64,000 nt of DNA, from positions 923,210 to 987,209 of the forward strand of contig NZ_GG704781.1 of assembly GCF_000160535.1 (NCBI RefSeq), read 5' to 3'. Positions 11,164 to 19,826 of the stretch are shown in pieces; position 1 is the stretch's first letter, and the number at the start of each line of letters is the position of its first letter. Below the pieces are notes generated by a model. That model saw nothing but the letters and a program-made list of their open reading frames with translations. It ran no database searches and was not told where the DNA came from. Made by a program: the position numbers and the translations under genes. This DNA comes from Hallella bergensis DSM 17361. GTDB lineage: Bacteria; Bacteroidota; Bacteroidia; Bacteroidales; Bacteroidaceae.

Positions 11164-11171
11164 CAAATATA
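11164..11171 (-). promoter_or_regulatory. -7 box of the sulfatase-maturase promoter
   Basis: The minus strand reads TATATTTG, a full TAnnTTTG match, about 84 bases upstream of the maturase start and just after the hairpin that ends the GH88 unit. A loose CCATTATTTTTGTTG upstream (11206-11220) resembles the candidate operator but is too weak to call. Confidence 0.55.
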
Positions 11172-11227
11172 TGAAAAATATCTTTAAATCCGATACTTTT
11201 GGCTTCCATTATTTTTGTTGTTTTCCC

Positions 11228-11263
11228 TTCTGCAAGGTATGAACTGGTTCATACCTTGCAGAA
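11228..11263 (-). terminator. Hairpin downstream of GH88 gene
   Basis: A perfect 16-bp stem (TTCTGCAAGGTATGAA and its complement) with a CTGG loop lies 15 bases after the GH88 stop. There is no U-run after it on the minus strand, so it may stabilise the transcript end or act as an imperfect terminator. Confidence 0.55.
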
Positions 11264-11277
11264 AGATGGAGTATGTC

Positions 11278-12534
11278 CTAATGTCCGCACTTCTTTCCAC
11301 AGTTCAACATTTTCTGGAAATAGAGTTCCAGATTTGCCTTTCTCACCAAAGCCTCCAAATAATAATAATCGGCATAATTGAGGGGCTTGTCTATCTCGTT
11401 GTTGTGAGGTATGCTTCCTACAGAGTGCATCAAAATGAAGTTGCCATTCTCACCCTGCTTTGCCGTATATGCGGGAGAGGCGAGGCTGGTCATGATTTTA
11501 TCAGCATAAGCTTTGTACTCGTTTGAGTTCTGAAGATCGTAAGTACACAACTCGTAGAGGGCTGAGGCGATACACGAAGCAGACGACACATCACGCGGCT
11601 CATTAGGAATCTTCGGGGTGCTCATATCCCAATAGGGTATGGCGTCGGCAGGCATGGCAGGATGATTCTTCATCATCTTGAAAGTCTTGATGGCCTGATC
11701 CAAATAGCGCTGGTCACGCGTGTATCGAAAGCACATGGTATAACCATAGATAGCCCATGCCTGACCACGACTCCAAATCGACTCGTGGGCATAACCCTGT
11801 GCTGTATGACGATGACGCACATGTCCGTCTTTCAAACTGTAGTCCACCACGTGGTAGCAACTGCCATCGGGACGAAACTGTTCTTTCAGCGTGCGGTCGG
11901 CATGACTTACGGCCACCTTATAATATAAGGAGTCGCGGGTAAGCTCAGTAGCCTTGAAAAGCAATTCAAGGTTCATCATATTGTCAATGATAACCGGGCA
12001 CTCCCATCCTCGCTGCGACTGCCACCCTCTGTCCACATTCCACGACTGGATAATACCCACCGTTGGACGGAACCTCGTGGCGAGCGACTTGGCAGCTTCT
12101 ATCATGGCTTCCCTGCCCTCGGTGTAGCCCTCGGGATAAAGCCTCATCTGGTTGCCGTAGCTGCAGTCGATGATAAAACCAATGTCGTGGTGCCAGGTCA
12201 AGGTCTTGGCCTGCTCAATAGACTTGGTGAAAACTGTCGCCTTCTTAGCCCAAAAATCGTCGCCGGTAAGTTCATACATATACCACAGGCTGCCGGGAAA
12301 GAACCCACTGCGCCAGTCCTCATAATCGCAATAAAACACCTTGTTATCCTTGGTAAGGGTAACGGGGTTCAGGAGTTTGCCACTACGCTCAATGACGTTC
12401 AGCTCATTTTTAAGCTGTACGCTGGCATTTTCAATCGCCTTCTTGGTTTCCAACAGGTGGCCGTCGCACGCAGGCTGAGCCATAACAGCTGTCATGGAAG
12501 ACAGGAAAAATAGTGTCAGAATCTTTTTCTTCAT
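11278..12534 (-). CDS. Unsaturated glucuronyl hydrolase, glycoside hydrolase family 88
   Basis: A 418-residue protein from ATG 12534 (another ATG two codons upstream is possible). A signal peptide (MKKKILTLFFLSSMTAVMAQ) points to the periplasm. GH88 hallmarks are visible: DYEDWRSGFFPGSLWYMYE, VIIDNMMNLELLF with the second conserved Asp, and ESIWSRGQAWAIYGY. The family hydrates and releases the 4,5-unsaturated uronic acid left on oligosaccharides by lyases. That fits the PL8 and heparinase-like lyases of this locus. The lyase gene lies 76 bases upstream and a hairpin follows, so it is probably the end of the SusC2 operon. Preference for sulfated or unsulfated disaccharides is not readable. Confidence 0.9.
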   Translation of the reverse strand: MKKKILTLFFLSSMTAVMAQPACDGHLLETKKAIENASVQLKNELNVIERSGKLLNPVTLTKDNKVFYCDYEDWRSGFFPGSLWYMYELTGDDFWAKKATVFTKSIEQAKTLTWHHDIGFIIDCSYGNQMRLYPEGYTEGREAMIEAAKSLATRFRPTVGIIQSWNVDRGWQSQRGWECPVIIDNMMNLELLFKATELTRDSLYYKVAVSHADRTLKEQFRPDGSCYHVVDYSLKDGHVRHRHTAQGYAHESIWSRGQAWAIYGYTMCFRYTRDQRYLDQAIKTFKMMKNHPAMPADAIPYWDMSTPKIPNEPRDVSSASCIASALYELCTYDLQNSNEYKAYADKIMTSLASPAYTAKQGENGNFILMHSVGSIPHNNEIDKPLNYADYYYLEALVRKANLELYFQKMLNCGKKCGH

Positions 12535-12610
12535 ATTCATAATCTTAAAATTGCTATGTTGATAATATGGATAAATTCATGAAATATCATATAACCGTTG
12601 CGTGTACCGA

Positions 12611-14539
12611 TTACTTCACAGCCTTGATGTCGTATTGGTATCGTCCACTCTTAACGGTGTTCTTAGCTGTGAGTGTGATGCGGTAAATCTTCTTGCCCCA
12701 CACTTTCGAGAGCCGCACATCCGTCTGCTCGATCTCCTCAATGGAGGGTTCGAAGAGCCCGGCATCATAGTTGAGTTGTGCTTTCACACCCTTGACATCA
12801 ATTTTCACCAGTCCCTTGGCAGAAATATCTACGTCGCCCCAAGTCAAGAAGTTCACCTTGTTGGGTGCCTTGGCTGCCTTCAGCACAAAGTCATCAGTTA
12901 CCGTGAGCTTGTTTTTCCCAAGCCGGTAGGCTCTCACCCATTTCTCCACTTCGGCCTCGGCCGGATATGCCGTAGCGATATTGGCAGAGAAAGTTTGCTT
13001 CCTGCGGTCTGCCCTCGCGTCAGACGACTTGTATTGAGAACCAAAACGCTGGGGCACACCATTGATCATGGGCAGGTTGTGGTAGTCGCTCTGCATCGTC
13101 CAGATGGTGTAACGTTCGCTGCTGAATGTTTTGCGCGTATAGGTGCCCACACCAGCATCTATCATAACGGGTATGTTGTTGAACGCGAGAATAAAGGTTC
13201 CCACGTCGTTGTGGTTGTGGCTCTCGTTGTTGAAACCGCCCTTGGTCGCAAAGAAAGCATCGCCTTGGCGCATATAGCAAAATTCGGTTTCGGGATACCA
13301 AACGAAAGTCGGCGGTGTGAATGGCGGTTGTTCCTGTGTGAGTTGCGACCGGGTACGCAGGTCTTCGAGCCTTAAATAGAGGTCCATCCAGTTGGTGGGA
13401 ATTCGGGAAGGATGTTTCTTCTCACGCATCACCGCCATGGATTTCATGGGCTGAGAATTTACGGCCGCTCCATAACGATAAATCAGTGCGGTGTTTACCT
13501 CGCCTGCACGGGCGGAAGCATCGGCGAAATTGACCACCCACTCATCGCCGATATACGAATTTGCGATATACTCGCCCATGGCCTTGACTTGCGGATGATG
13601 AAAGAGGTTGACCTTCCCACCCGTTATCATTGACAGAGCCGAGAGATAGTCGTAGAGCTTTCCTGCGGCATGCCCCCAGTAGGACGGTCCCTCCTCGCAG
13701 GCTCCGTCACTCTTGACAAAGTTTAGGAACTGGTCTACCGACTGCATCGACTTGCATACAGCCCGTGTCAGCGTGTCGCGATTGTTCTCCAAAAGCATGA
13801 AGCAGAACAAGGCATTGGCATTGCACCAGGGATTCCAGTTGTTAATCATCATGCCCGGCTTATAGTTGGTGGCCATCCACCAAAAGTCGGTGCGTTGCAA
13901 ATAAGGGTCGAGCTCTCTTACCTGAAGTTCGTGGCGCAACCGCTTGGCAATGATAGGGTCGATGGCATCGAATCGGTCTTTAAGAAAATAATAGGTCCAC
14001 GAGAGCATTTGCGCCATACCACCTTGATGCAGCTCCAAAATGTGCTCTCGGTGGTCGGGAAGGGCTCTTTTGGTCTTCTGATAAGCCATGAGATGAGCCG
14101 ACTCCGCCCAGGAAGACATTTCGCTAAAAAAGAATATGCCATTCATCAGGTCGTTAACAAAACGCCCCTTGCCCTCTGCCAACTCGGCAACCAGCATGGA
14201 GCTGAATGCCTGCACATTCTTGTTGTTAGGCACCTGCATGATATCACGGCTGCCCGACTTCTCGTATTCCAAATAGTCTGTAGCACGAACCACACGCCAA
14301 TGGTAATCCAAATAGCCTTCGCCCGTCTTGATAATGGCATCTTTGTATTCTCCAAAAAACTTGTCCCACCCTGCCCTGTCGGTATAGGAAGGATAAGGAA
14401 TCCACTTTTGATCCATCACCAAAGATTGGCGCACTTCGTTCTCTGTGGCGGCCTTCTGCAAGAGATTGCGCGCCTCATAGGCCTGCAAGGGTATGAGGGT
14501 CGCAAGGAGCAGACCGATTGTAACAAGATGTCTTTTCAT
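12611..14539 (-). CDS. Heparinase II/III-like polysaccharide lyase
   Basis: 642 residues from ATG 14539, which begins the signal peptide MKRHLVTIGLLLATLIPLQA; an ATG 24 bases upstream would place charged residues before it. The N-terminal two thirds look like an alpha/alpha toroid. The C-terminal part has the heparinase II/III beta-sandwich signature FATKGGFNNESHNHNDVGTF, with the His pair typical of the fold, and MIDAGVGTYTRKTF. Several PL families share this fold (PL12, 15, 17, 21, 33); given its partners, a hyaluronan/chondroitin lyase of the PL33 kind is plausible but not proven. It follows susD2 after a structured spacer and precedes GH88, so it probably makes the unsaturated fragments taken up by SusC2/SusD2. 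Confidence 0.8.
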   Translation of the reverse strand: MKRHLVTIGLLLATLIPLQAYEARNLLQKAATENEVRQSLVMDQKWIPYPSYTDRAGWDKFFGEYKDAIIKTGEGYLDYHWRVVRATDYLEYEKSGSRDIMQVPNNKNVQAFSSMLVAELAEGKGRFVNDLMNGIFFFSEMSSWAESAHLMAYQKTKRALPDHREHILELHQGGMAQMLSWTYYFLKDRFDAIDPIIAKRLRHELQVRELDPYLQRTDFWWMATNYKPGMMINNWNPWCNANALFCFMLLENNRDTLTRAVCKSMQSVDQFLNFVKSDGACEEGPSYWGHAAGKLYDYLSALSMITGGKVNLFHHPQVKAMGEYIANSYIGDEWVVNFADASARAGEVNTALIYRYGAAVNSQPMKSMAVMREKKHPSRIPTNWMDLYLRLEDLRTRSQLTQEQPPFTPPTFVWYPETEFCYMRQGDAFFATKGGFNNESHNHNDVGTFILAFNNIPVMIDAGVGTYTRKTFSSERYTIWTMQSDYHNLPMINGVPQRFGSQYKSSDARADRRKQTFSANIATAYPAEAEVEKWVRAYRLGKNKLTVTDDFVLKAAKAPNKVNFLTWGDVDISAKGLVKIDVKGVKAQLNYDAGLFEPSIEEIEQTDVRLSKVWGKKIYRITLTAKNTVKSGRYQYDIKAVK

Positions 14540-14590
14540 TGTTTTAGCGTTTTTATGTCCCATTTCATATCAATAAGTCTCTCTGTCGGC

Positions 14591-14675
14591 GTATTGCGCC
14601 CGCAGTACAGGTGTACCACGTTCGCAATACATTCGTATAACGTTCGGAGTACGCCCGTACTCCGAACGTTATACG
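14591..14675 (-). repeat. Strong palindromic element between susD2 and lyase gene
   Basis: Two structures lie side by side. The arm CGTATAACGTTCGGAGTACG (14634-14653) pairs perfectly with 14656-14675 over 20 bp with only CC between. Next to it GTATTGCG (14591-14598) pairs with CGCAATAC (14623-14630), with an inner GTAC-AGGT-GTAC. No U-run follows on the minus strand, so it is not a standard terminator. It could be a REP-like repeat or an mRNA-stabilising block that lets SusC2/SusD2 be expressed above the enzymes. Confidence 0.8.
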
Positions 14676-14714
14676 CCAACAAAGAGCATTAACCTACTTC
14701 ACATCAAACAGAGA

Positions 14715-16427
14715 TTATCCCCACCCGGGATTCTGTTTCAGCTCAGCATTCTTCTCAATTTCGTCAGCAGGAATAGGCCAGAGGTAATCGCGGGCGGTGA
14801 CAACACGCTCGTAGCGCTTCTTGCCCGTCATGTCTTTCTCTGCCCTTCCATTGAGTTCTTCGAGAAGTTTCCACCGCTTCATGTCGCTGAAGCTATGCCC
14901 CTCGCCGGCCAACTCAACGGCACGTTCGTGGCGTATGCGTGCAAACACCTCTTCCTTGGTCGTGGCTTTCAGCCATTCGGGACCACTGTTAATACCGGGC
15001 ATGTTCACGCTTTTGCGGGCACGCACCTGATTGATCAGTTCCACAGCAGCGGCCTGATGACCAAGCTCGTTCTCACACTCTGCCAACATCAGCAAAACAT
15101 CGGCATAGCGAATCAACGGGAAGTTGATGGGCGTGTGGGCACGGTTGTTGATAGCCCCACCCATATTGCTCTCCGGAACAAACTTGCGCCACAGATAGGT
15201 TTCATAGCCTTGGTTCACACGGATATAACCCTTGCCGTCTACCACACCCTTCGCAATGACATATTCGCAAGGTGAGGTTTGGTTCTTAAACCAGCCTATA
15301 TAAGAGGTATAAGGAAGGATAATGCTGGCAGCCATACGCGGGTCGCGCTGCTTGTACATTTCCAGCAGCTTTTCCTTTCCTGCGGGATATTTGTTCACCA
15401 AGCCTGTCTTCTTATCCAAAGTAGCACGGAACGTATTGGCCTTCTTTTCGTCGTTAGTGGTAATGCCAGGGAACCAGGCTTCCCAATCGAAGGGCTTCCC
15501 GTCCTTACATTCATATTCGTCTACGAAACTGGTAGACACCATGACATTGTTCCAACAGCTTCCGAAAGATGCACGTGAACCCATATAGAAACACATGGGC
15601 ATGCCTTGGTCGGTCCCTACCCCACCCATGTTCTGGATGGCAAATATCATCTCGGAACTCTCGTCACCACCCGGCTTGAAGAGGTCGGCATAGTCATCAT
15701 AGAGTGCAAACTGCTTGCTGTCCACAATCGTCTTGAAACATTCGGCGGCCTTGTCGTATTGGCGGTTGTAGAGATACACCTTGCCTTGCAGGGCAATGGC
15801 AGCATACTTGGTGGCACGCCCGTAATCGGTCTTTCCCCACGACTCGGGCAGGGCATTTACAGCCTCTGTCAAGTCCTTGAGCACAAAGTCCCTGACCTGA
15901 TCAACGGTGTTGCGCGGAGCCTTCATCTCGCTGTAGCTTTCGGCCACGACCACACTCTCATCATAGATAGGAACTCCGCCAAAGAAGTCCATCAAGGTGA
16001 AATAATAGAGCGCACGCAAGAACTTGGCTTCTCCCTTATACTGCGCTTTCAGTGCATCGGCCATATCACATTTGTCGATATTCTGCAGCACGTTGTTGGC
16101 ACGCGCGATGCCTTCATAGAGATAGCGCCACTTGTTAAGTACCTTGCCATCTTTGACATCATACCTACCACGCTGGAAAATCTGGTACGAGGGTGGGTCA
16201 TAACCCATGGATATGCCGCCCAGTCCGTCCATTGCAAACTGCAGGCCGAACACATCATCATATTTCATATTGCTGTAAACAGCCATCAGGGCTGCCTTGG
16301 CATGGTCTTCGTTCTTATAGAACTTGCTATCGCTGATTTGATCTGCCGGCACACGATCAAGGTCGTAACACCCGGTAAGGGACATTGTCATGACAGCCAA
16401 CGATGCTATTATATATTTCTTTTTCAT
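14715..16427 (-). CDS. SusD/RagB-family outer-membrane glycan-binding lipoprotein 2
   Basis: A 570-residue lipoprotein with lipobox SLTGC (Cys20) followed by YDLDRVPADQISDSKFY. SusD signatures include RANNVLQNIDKCDM, EAKFLRALYYFTLMDFFGGVP, RYADVLLMLAECENELG, RHERAVELAGEGHSFSDMKRW and a C-terminal YLWPIPADEIEKN...NPGWG. It follows SusC2 by only 14 bases. With SusC2 it forms the second uptake pair of the glycosaminoglycan PUL and is paired with the heparinase-like lyase and GH88 downstream. It differs clearly from SusD1, so the pairs probably prefer different chain types or sizes. Confidence 0.95.
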   Translation of the reverse strand: MKKKYIIASLAVMTMSLTGCYDLDRVPADQISDSKFYKNEDHAKAALMAVYSNMKYDDVFGLQFAMDGLGGISMGYDPPSYQIFQRGRYDVKDGKVLNKWRYLYEGIARANNVLQNIDKCDMADALKAQYKGEAKFLRALYYFTLMDFFGGVPIYDESVVVAESYSEMKAPRNTVDQVRDFVLKDLTEAVNALPESWGKTDYGRATKYAAIALQGKVYLYNRQYDKAAECFKTIVDSKQFALYDDYADLFKPGGDESSEMIFAIQNMGGVGTDQGMPMCFYMGSRASFGSCWNNVMVSTSFVDEYECKDGKPFDWEAWFPGITTNDEKKANTFRATLDKKTGLVNKYPAGKEKLLEMYKQRDPRMAASIILPYTSYIGWFKNQTSPCEYVIAKGVVDGKGYIRVNQGYETYLWRKFVPESNMGGAINNRAHTPINFPLIRYADVLLMLAECENELGHQAAAVELINQVRARKSVNMPGINSGPEWLKATTKEEVFARIRHERAVELAGEGHSFSDMKRWKLLEELNGRAEKDMTGKKRYERVVTARDYLWPIPADEIEKNAELKQNPGWG

Positions 16428-16441
16428 TTGGATTGCTTTTA

Positions 16442-19400
16442 TTAGAATGATACATTAATACCGAGAACCGCTTGCTTCATAGATGGGTAAGCCATACCGC
16501 TGACCTCGGGATCGAAGCCCTTGTAATCGGTAAAGGTAAAGAAGTTTTCCAAGCTCCCGTAGAAGCGGACACGCTCTATTCCGACCTTGCCCGTCAAGGA
16601 TTTGGGTAAGGTGTAGCCCAGCTGGATATTGCGTATCTTGACGAAACTCAAGTCTTCCAAGTAGAAATCACTCAGATTGGTGTTCCTGCTATCCTGATAT
16701 TGCAACAGGCGTGGATAGGTGGCATCAGTGCGCCCCTCGTACCATCGGCCGTCGGCAACCTCCTTGTTGATCTGATAACCGATACGCACGGTGGGAGTGT
16801 TGTAGGCCATGTTGCGCCAGAACATTTTAGCACCAAAGGAACCCTGCAACAATACAGAGAAGTCGAAACCACGCCATGCGGCATTGAGGTTCAGACCCAT
16901 CAAGAACTTGGGATTGGGACCGTCACTTACAATTTCCTTATCGGTATTGTCAATGACACCGTCATTATTGACGTCCTTATAGAGCAGGTCGCCCTTCTCG
17001 GGAGTTCCAAAGGCTGCAAACGGATTGACCTTCTTGCCATTTTCATCCAGAGGAGCATTGTCTATCATCTGCTGAACAAGCTTCATATCTTCATCGGTCT
17101 GCAAAAGACGATCTACACGCAGCAGGTATTGGGAATTGATGCTGTGGCCCTCCCAAATGAGGTTTGCATTGCTGATGGCCATGCCGCCCTTGTCCTTACC
17201 CTTGAATTTGTTTACCTTGTTGGTAACATGGGTAAAGTTAGCGGTTGCACCGTAAGTGAAATCTTGTATCTTGTCTTGCCAGCCCAATGAGAACTCGAAA
17301 CCACTGTTGGTCACTGTGGCACTGTTGGTCTTAGGCAATGAGGTGATGCCATGAACCGCTGGGGCAGGAAGATTAATCAAGATGTCTACCGTGCGCTTGT
17401 TGAAGTAATCGAATGTACCGGTGAAGCGGTTGTTGAAGAATCCGAAGTCGAAACCAATATCAAACACCTTGGTGGTCTCCCATGTCAACAAGGAGTTGGC
17501 CAGGGCTTTCTGTGCCAATCCGGTAACCATACTGTTACCAAGAACATAGTTGTAGGCGTTCTTGTTGCTGGTGTACAACGACTGGGAATCGTAGTTGCCC
17601 ACGGCGTTGTTACCCAACGAACCGTATGAGAGACGCAGCTTCAGATTGCTCAGATTATTGTTGAAGGCTCCCTCCATAAAGTGTTCCTGATCTATACGCC
17701 ATGCAGCTGATGCAGAGGGGAAATAACCCCAACGCTTGTTGGAACTGAAACGGGAAGACCCATCAGCACGAAGGTTGAACTCGAAGAGGTATTTGTCTTG
17801 CCAGTTCAAGTTGAGACGGCCGAAGTAGGAGCGCATGGCCCATTCTGTCTTGCTGCCTCCTGCATTGGCCTGACCGGTAGCACCGTCGAGCGCATCCATG
17901 CTCAGGTCTATCATATCCTGCTTGCTGACATTGAAATCTTTGAAACGATACAACTCCTGACTACCACCTAACATGACGTTATAGGTCAGATTGTCCTTAA
18001 AGAGTCGGTTCTCATAACGCAGCACCGCATCGTTGAAATAACGCTCGGTTTTACCATTATAATTATAGAAGGTTGTTCTTTTTTTATTGGTATAGGTCTG
18101 CATTTCTGTCTGGAAGTTCCATCCGTCAAGGAATACCGGCTTGCGACTGATAGTCTGATCCAACAACTCGTATGAGTAGCTGAGCGCCAAAGACAAGCCC
18201 TTCATCGGCTTGATGGTTGCCAGGAAGCGTGGATGAAAATTGTTCTTGCGATTTTCCCCAGCCCATTGGTAAGCTCGGATATATGGGTTATTGTTGGCAG
18301 ACTGGGAAGCATCCTGGCCGTTGTTCATGGCACCGTATCTGCCATCGGGGGCTTTGAAAACCATACCCGGCGTTGTGGCAGACGTATATGTAAAGACATT
18401 GTCTATCTCATGAGCTCCCGGCTCCATGTCAGAAACATATCCACTGATTTGCATGCCCAGATTAAGCCACTTGGCTACGTCGACGTCAAGATTCAAACGT
18501 CCGTTGTATTTGGTGAAGCCGGCATTGGCCATAACACCAGGATTGTTGAGATAACCGAATGAACCGTAGAAGCGTATCTTGTCGGAACCACCGGAAACAG
18601 AGGCTACATGATTGGTAGACACTGCACTCTTGAAGGTTTCGTCTATCCAGTCCGTATTAGGATACTTCAAAGGATTACGACCGGCATCGTCTCTCCACTC
18701 CTTGATAACATCATCGGTGAACTGAGCTTTCTGGCCACTGTTGATATAGCCTTCGTTGATAAGCTCCATGTAGTCAGCATAATTTGAAACGGGAGTCAGA
18801 GTCTTACGAATGGACTCGAAAGAAACATAGCCGTTGTAATCCACCTTGATTTTGCCTGCCTTACCGCTTTTGGTCGTAATCAAGATAACACCATTGGCAG
18901 CACGCGAACCGTAAATGGCGGCAGAAGCAGCATCCTTCAGCACAGACACAGACTCGATATCCTGTGGATTTACTGTGTTGATACCTGCCTCCGAACCATC
19001 AATGATAACCAAAGGGGCAGAAGAGTTCAACGTGCCCTGACCACGAACCAAGATAGAAGCATTGTCATTACCCGGCTGGTTGTTATTTGATTTTACTGAT
19101 ACTCCGGCGGCCATACCTGCCAAAGCTTGCGAAACATTGGTGATAGGACGGCTCTCTGTCAGTTCCGAAACATCGATGGAAGAAACCGAACCGGTCATAT
19201 TGACCTTCTTTTGAGTACCGTAACCCACAACAACGACTTCGTTCAACGAGCGGCTATTCTCTTGCATGGTAACATGAATACTACGCTGAGAGCCTACTTT
19301 AATCTTTTGTGTTATGTATCCAATACTGGAAAACACAAGTACTGATTGAGGGGAAGATACCTTAATTGTGAATTTACCGTCCAAATCGGTAACAACACCA

Positions 19401-19621
19401 TTGCTTGTTCCCTCTTCGATAACGGTAACACCGATTAAAGCTTCACGAGAATCAGAGACCGTCCCGGTTAAGGTAATGGACTCCTGCGCAATTTCAGAAA
19501 TCGCAGCAGGCGGAGCAGCGTATCCCACGGATACTCCTGCAAAAAACACAATGGATGTCAGAGACATCGCTGTCCCTATAAACATCCTTTTGAAATGTTG
19601 ATTACTGCTAAAAGTTTCCAT
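16442..19621 (-). CDS. SusC/RagA-family TonB-dependent transporter 2
   Basis: A 1059-residue transporter. The N-terminus is an extended leader (hydrophobic core MFIGTAMSLTSIVFFAGVSVGYA). Then come a carboxypeptidase-D-like domain (LTGTVSDSREALIGVTVIEE), the TonB box region (NEVVVVGYGTQKKVNMTGSV), a plug (GSRAANGVILITTKSGKAGK) and a barrel ending VLGINVSF. It imports oligosaccharides with SusD2. A TATATTTG -7 box lies 66 bases upstream of the start and a weak operator-like motif further upstream. It heads the susC2-susD2-lyase-GH88 unit and has a promoter separate from the sulfatase in front of it. Confidence 0.95.
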   Translation of the reverse strand: METFSSNQHFKRMFIGTAMSLTSIVFFAGVSVGYAAPPAAISEIAQESITLTGTVSDSREALIGVTVIEEGTSNGVVTDLDGKFTIKVSSPQSVLVFSSIGYITQKIKVGSQRSIHVTMQENSRSLNEVVVVGYGTQKKVNMTGSVSSIDVSELTESRPITNVSQALAGMAAGVSVKSNNNQPGNDNASILVRGQGTLNSSAPLVIIDGSEAGINTVNPQDIESVSVLKDAASAAIYGSRAANGVILITTKSGKAGKIKVDYNGYVSFESIRKTLTPVSNYADYMELINEGYINSGQKAQFTDDVIKEWRDDAGRNPLKYPNTDWIDETFKSAVSTNHVASVSGGSDKIRFYGSFGYLNNPGVMANAGFTKYNGRLNLDVDVAKWLNLGMQISGYVSDMEPGAHEIDNVFTYTSATTPGMVFKAPDGRYGAMNNGQDASQSANNNPYIRAYQWAGENRKNNFHPRFLATIKPMKGLSLALSYSYELLDQTISRKPVFLDGWNFQTEMQTYTNKKRTTFYNYNGKTERYFNDAVLRYENRLFKDNLTYNVMLGGSQELYRFKDFNVSKQDMIDLSMDALDGATGQANAGGSKTEWAMRSYFGRLNLNWQDKYLFEFNLRADGSSRFSSNKRWGYFPSASAAWRIDQEHFMEGAFNNNLSNLKLRLSYGSLGNNAVGNYDSQSLYTSNKNAYNYVLGNSMVTGLAQKALANSLLTWETTKVFDIGFDFGFFNNRFTGTFDYFNKRTVDILINLPAPAVHGITSLPKTNSATVTNSGFEFSLGWQDKIQDFTYGATANFTHVTNKVNKFKGKDKGGMAISNANLIWEGHSINSQYLLRVDRLLQTDEDMKLVQQMIDNAPLDENGKKVNPFAAFGTPEKGDLLYKDVNNDGVIDNTDKEIVSDGPNPKFLMGLNLNAAWRGFDFSVLLQGSFGAKMFWRNMAYNTPTVRIGYQINKEVADGRWYEGRTDATYPRLLQYQDSRNTNLSDFYLEDLSFVKIRNIQLGYTLPKSLTGKVGIERVRFYGSLENFFTFTDYKGFDPEVSGMAYPSMKQAVLGINVSF

Positions 19622-19686
19622 TGTTTAATTGTTAGGTTTTTGTTTATATTATAGGTATAACAGGTTGATGGTTTACTTATTCTTTG

Positions 19687-19694
19687 CAAATATA
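19687..19694 (-). promoter_or_regulatory. -7 box of the SusC2 operon promoter
   Basis: The minus strand reads TATATTTG, matching TAnnTTTG, and is followed 66 bases later by the SusC2 start codon. No clear -33 element is seen, which fits activator dependence. Confidence 0.6.
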
Positions 19695-19718
19695 GTATCG
19701 ATAAGATTTATACACATA

Positions 19719-19730
19719 CCACTTTTGTCC
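19719..19730. promoter_or_regulatory. Weak third copy of the candidate PUL operator
   Basis: CCACTTTTGTCC matches CCAtttTTGTaC of the SusC1 and sulfatase motifs in most positions and lies 25 bases upstream of the SusC2 -7 box, about the same distance as at the sulfatase promoter. The palindromic half (ACAAAGA) is not conserved here. Confidence 0.3.
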
Positions 19731-19782
19731 ATTTGTATAGCATAAATCATCCAAGTGTCATTTTAGCATATTAAAAAGCTTT

Positions 19783-19817
19783 TTAGCATGGCAAGAAACT
19801 GTCACTTGCCATGCTAA
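19783..19817 (-). terminator. Terminator of the sulfatase gene
   Basis: A perfect 13-bp stem (TTAGCATGGCAAG and complement) with a 9-base loop begins 10 bases after the sulfatase stop. On the minus strand it is followed by AAAGCTTTTT, so the T-run is slightly displaced. Confidence 0.65.
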
Positions 19818-19826
19818 TCGCTTATA

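Noticed and set aside
14634..14675. Hairpin after susD2 as an intrinsic terminator
   Set aside because: The minus-strand sequence after the stem is AATGTATTGCG, without a T-run, so it is listed as a structured repeat instead.
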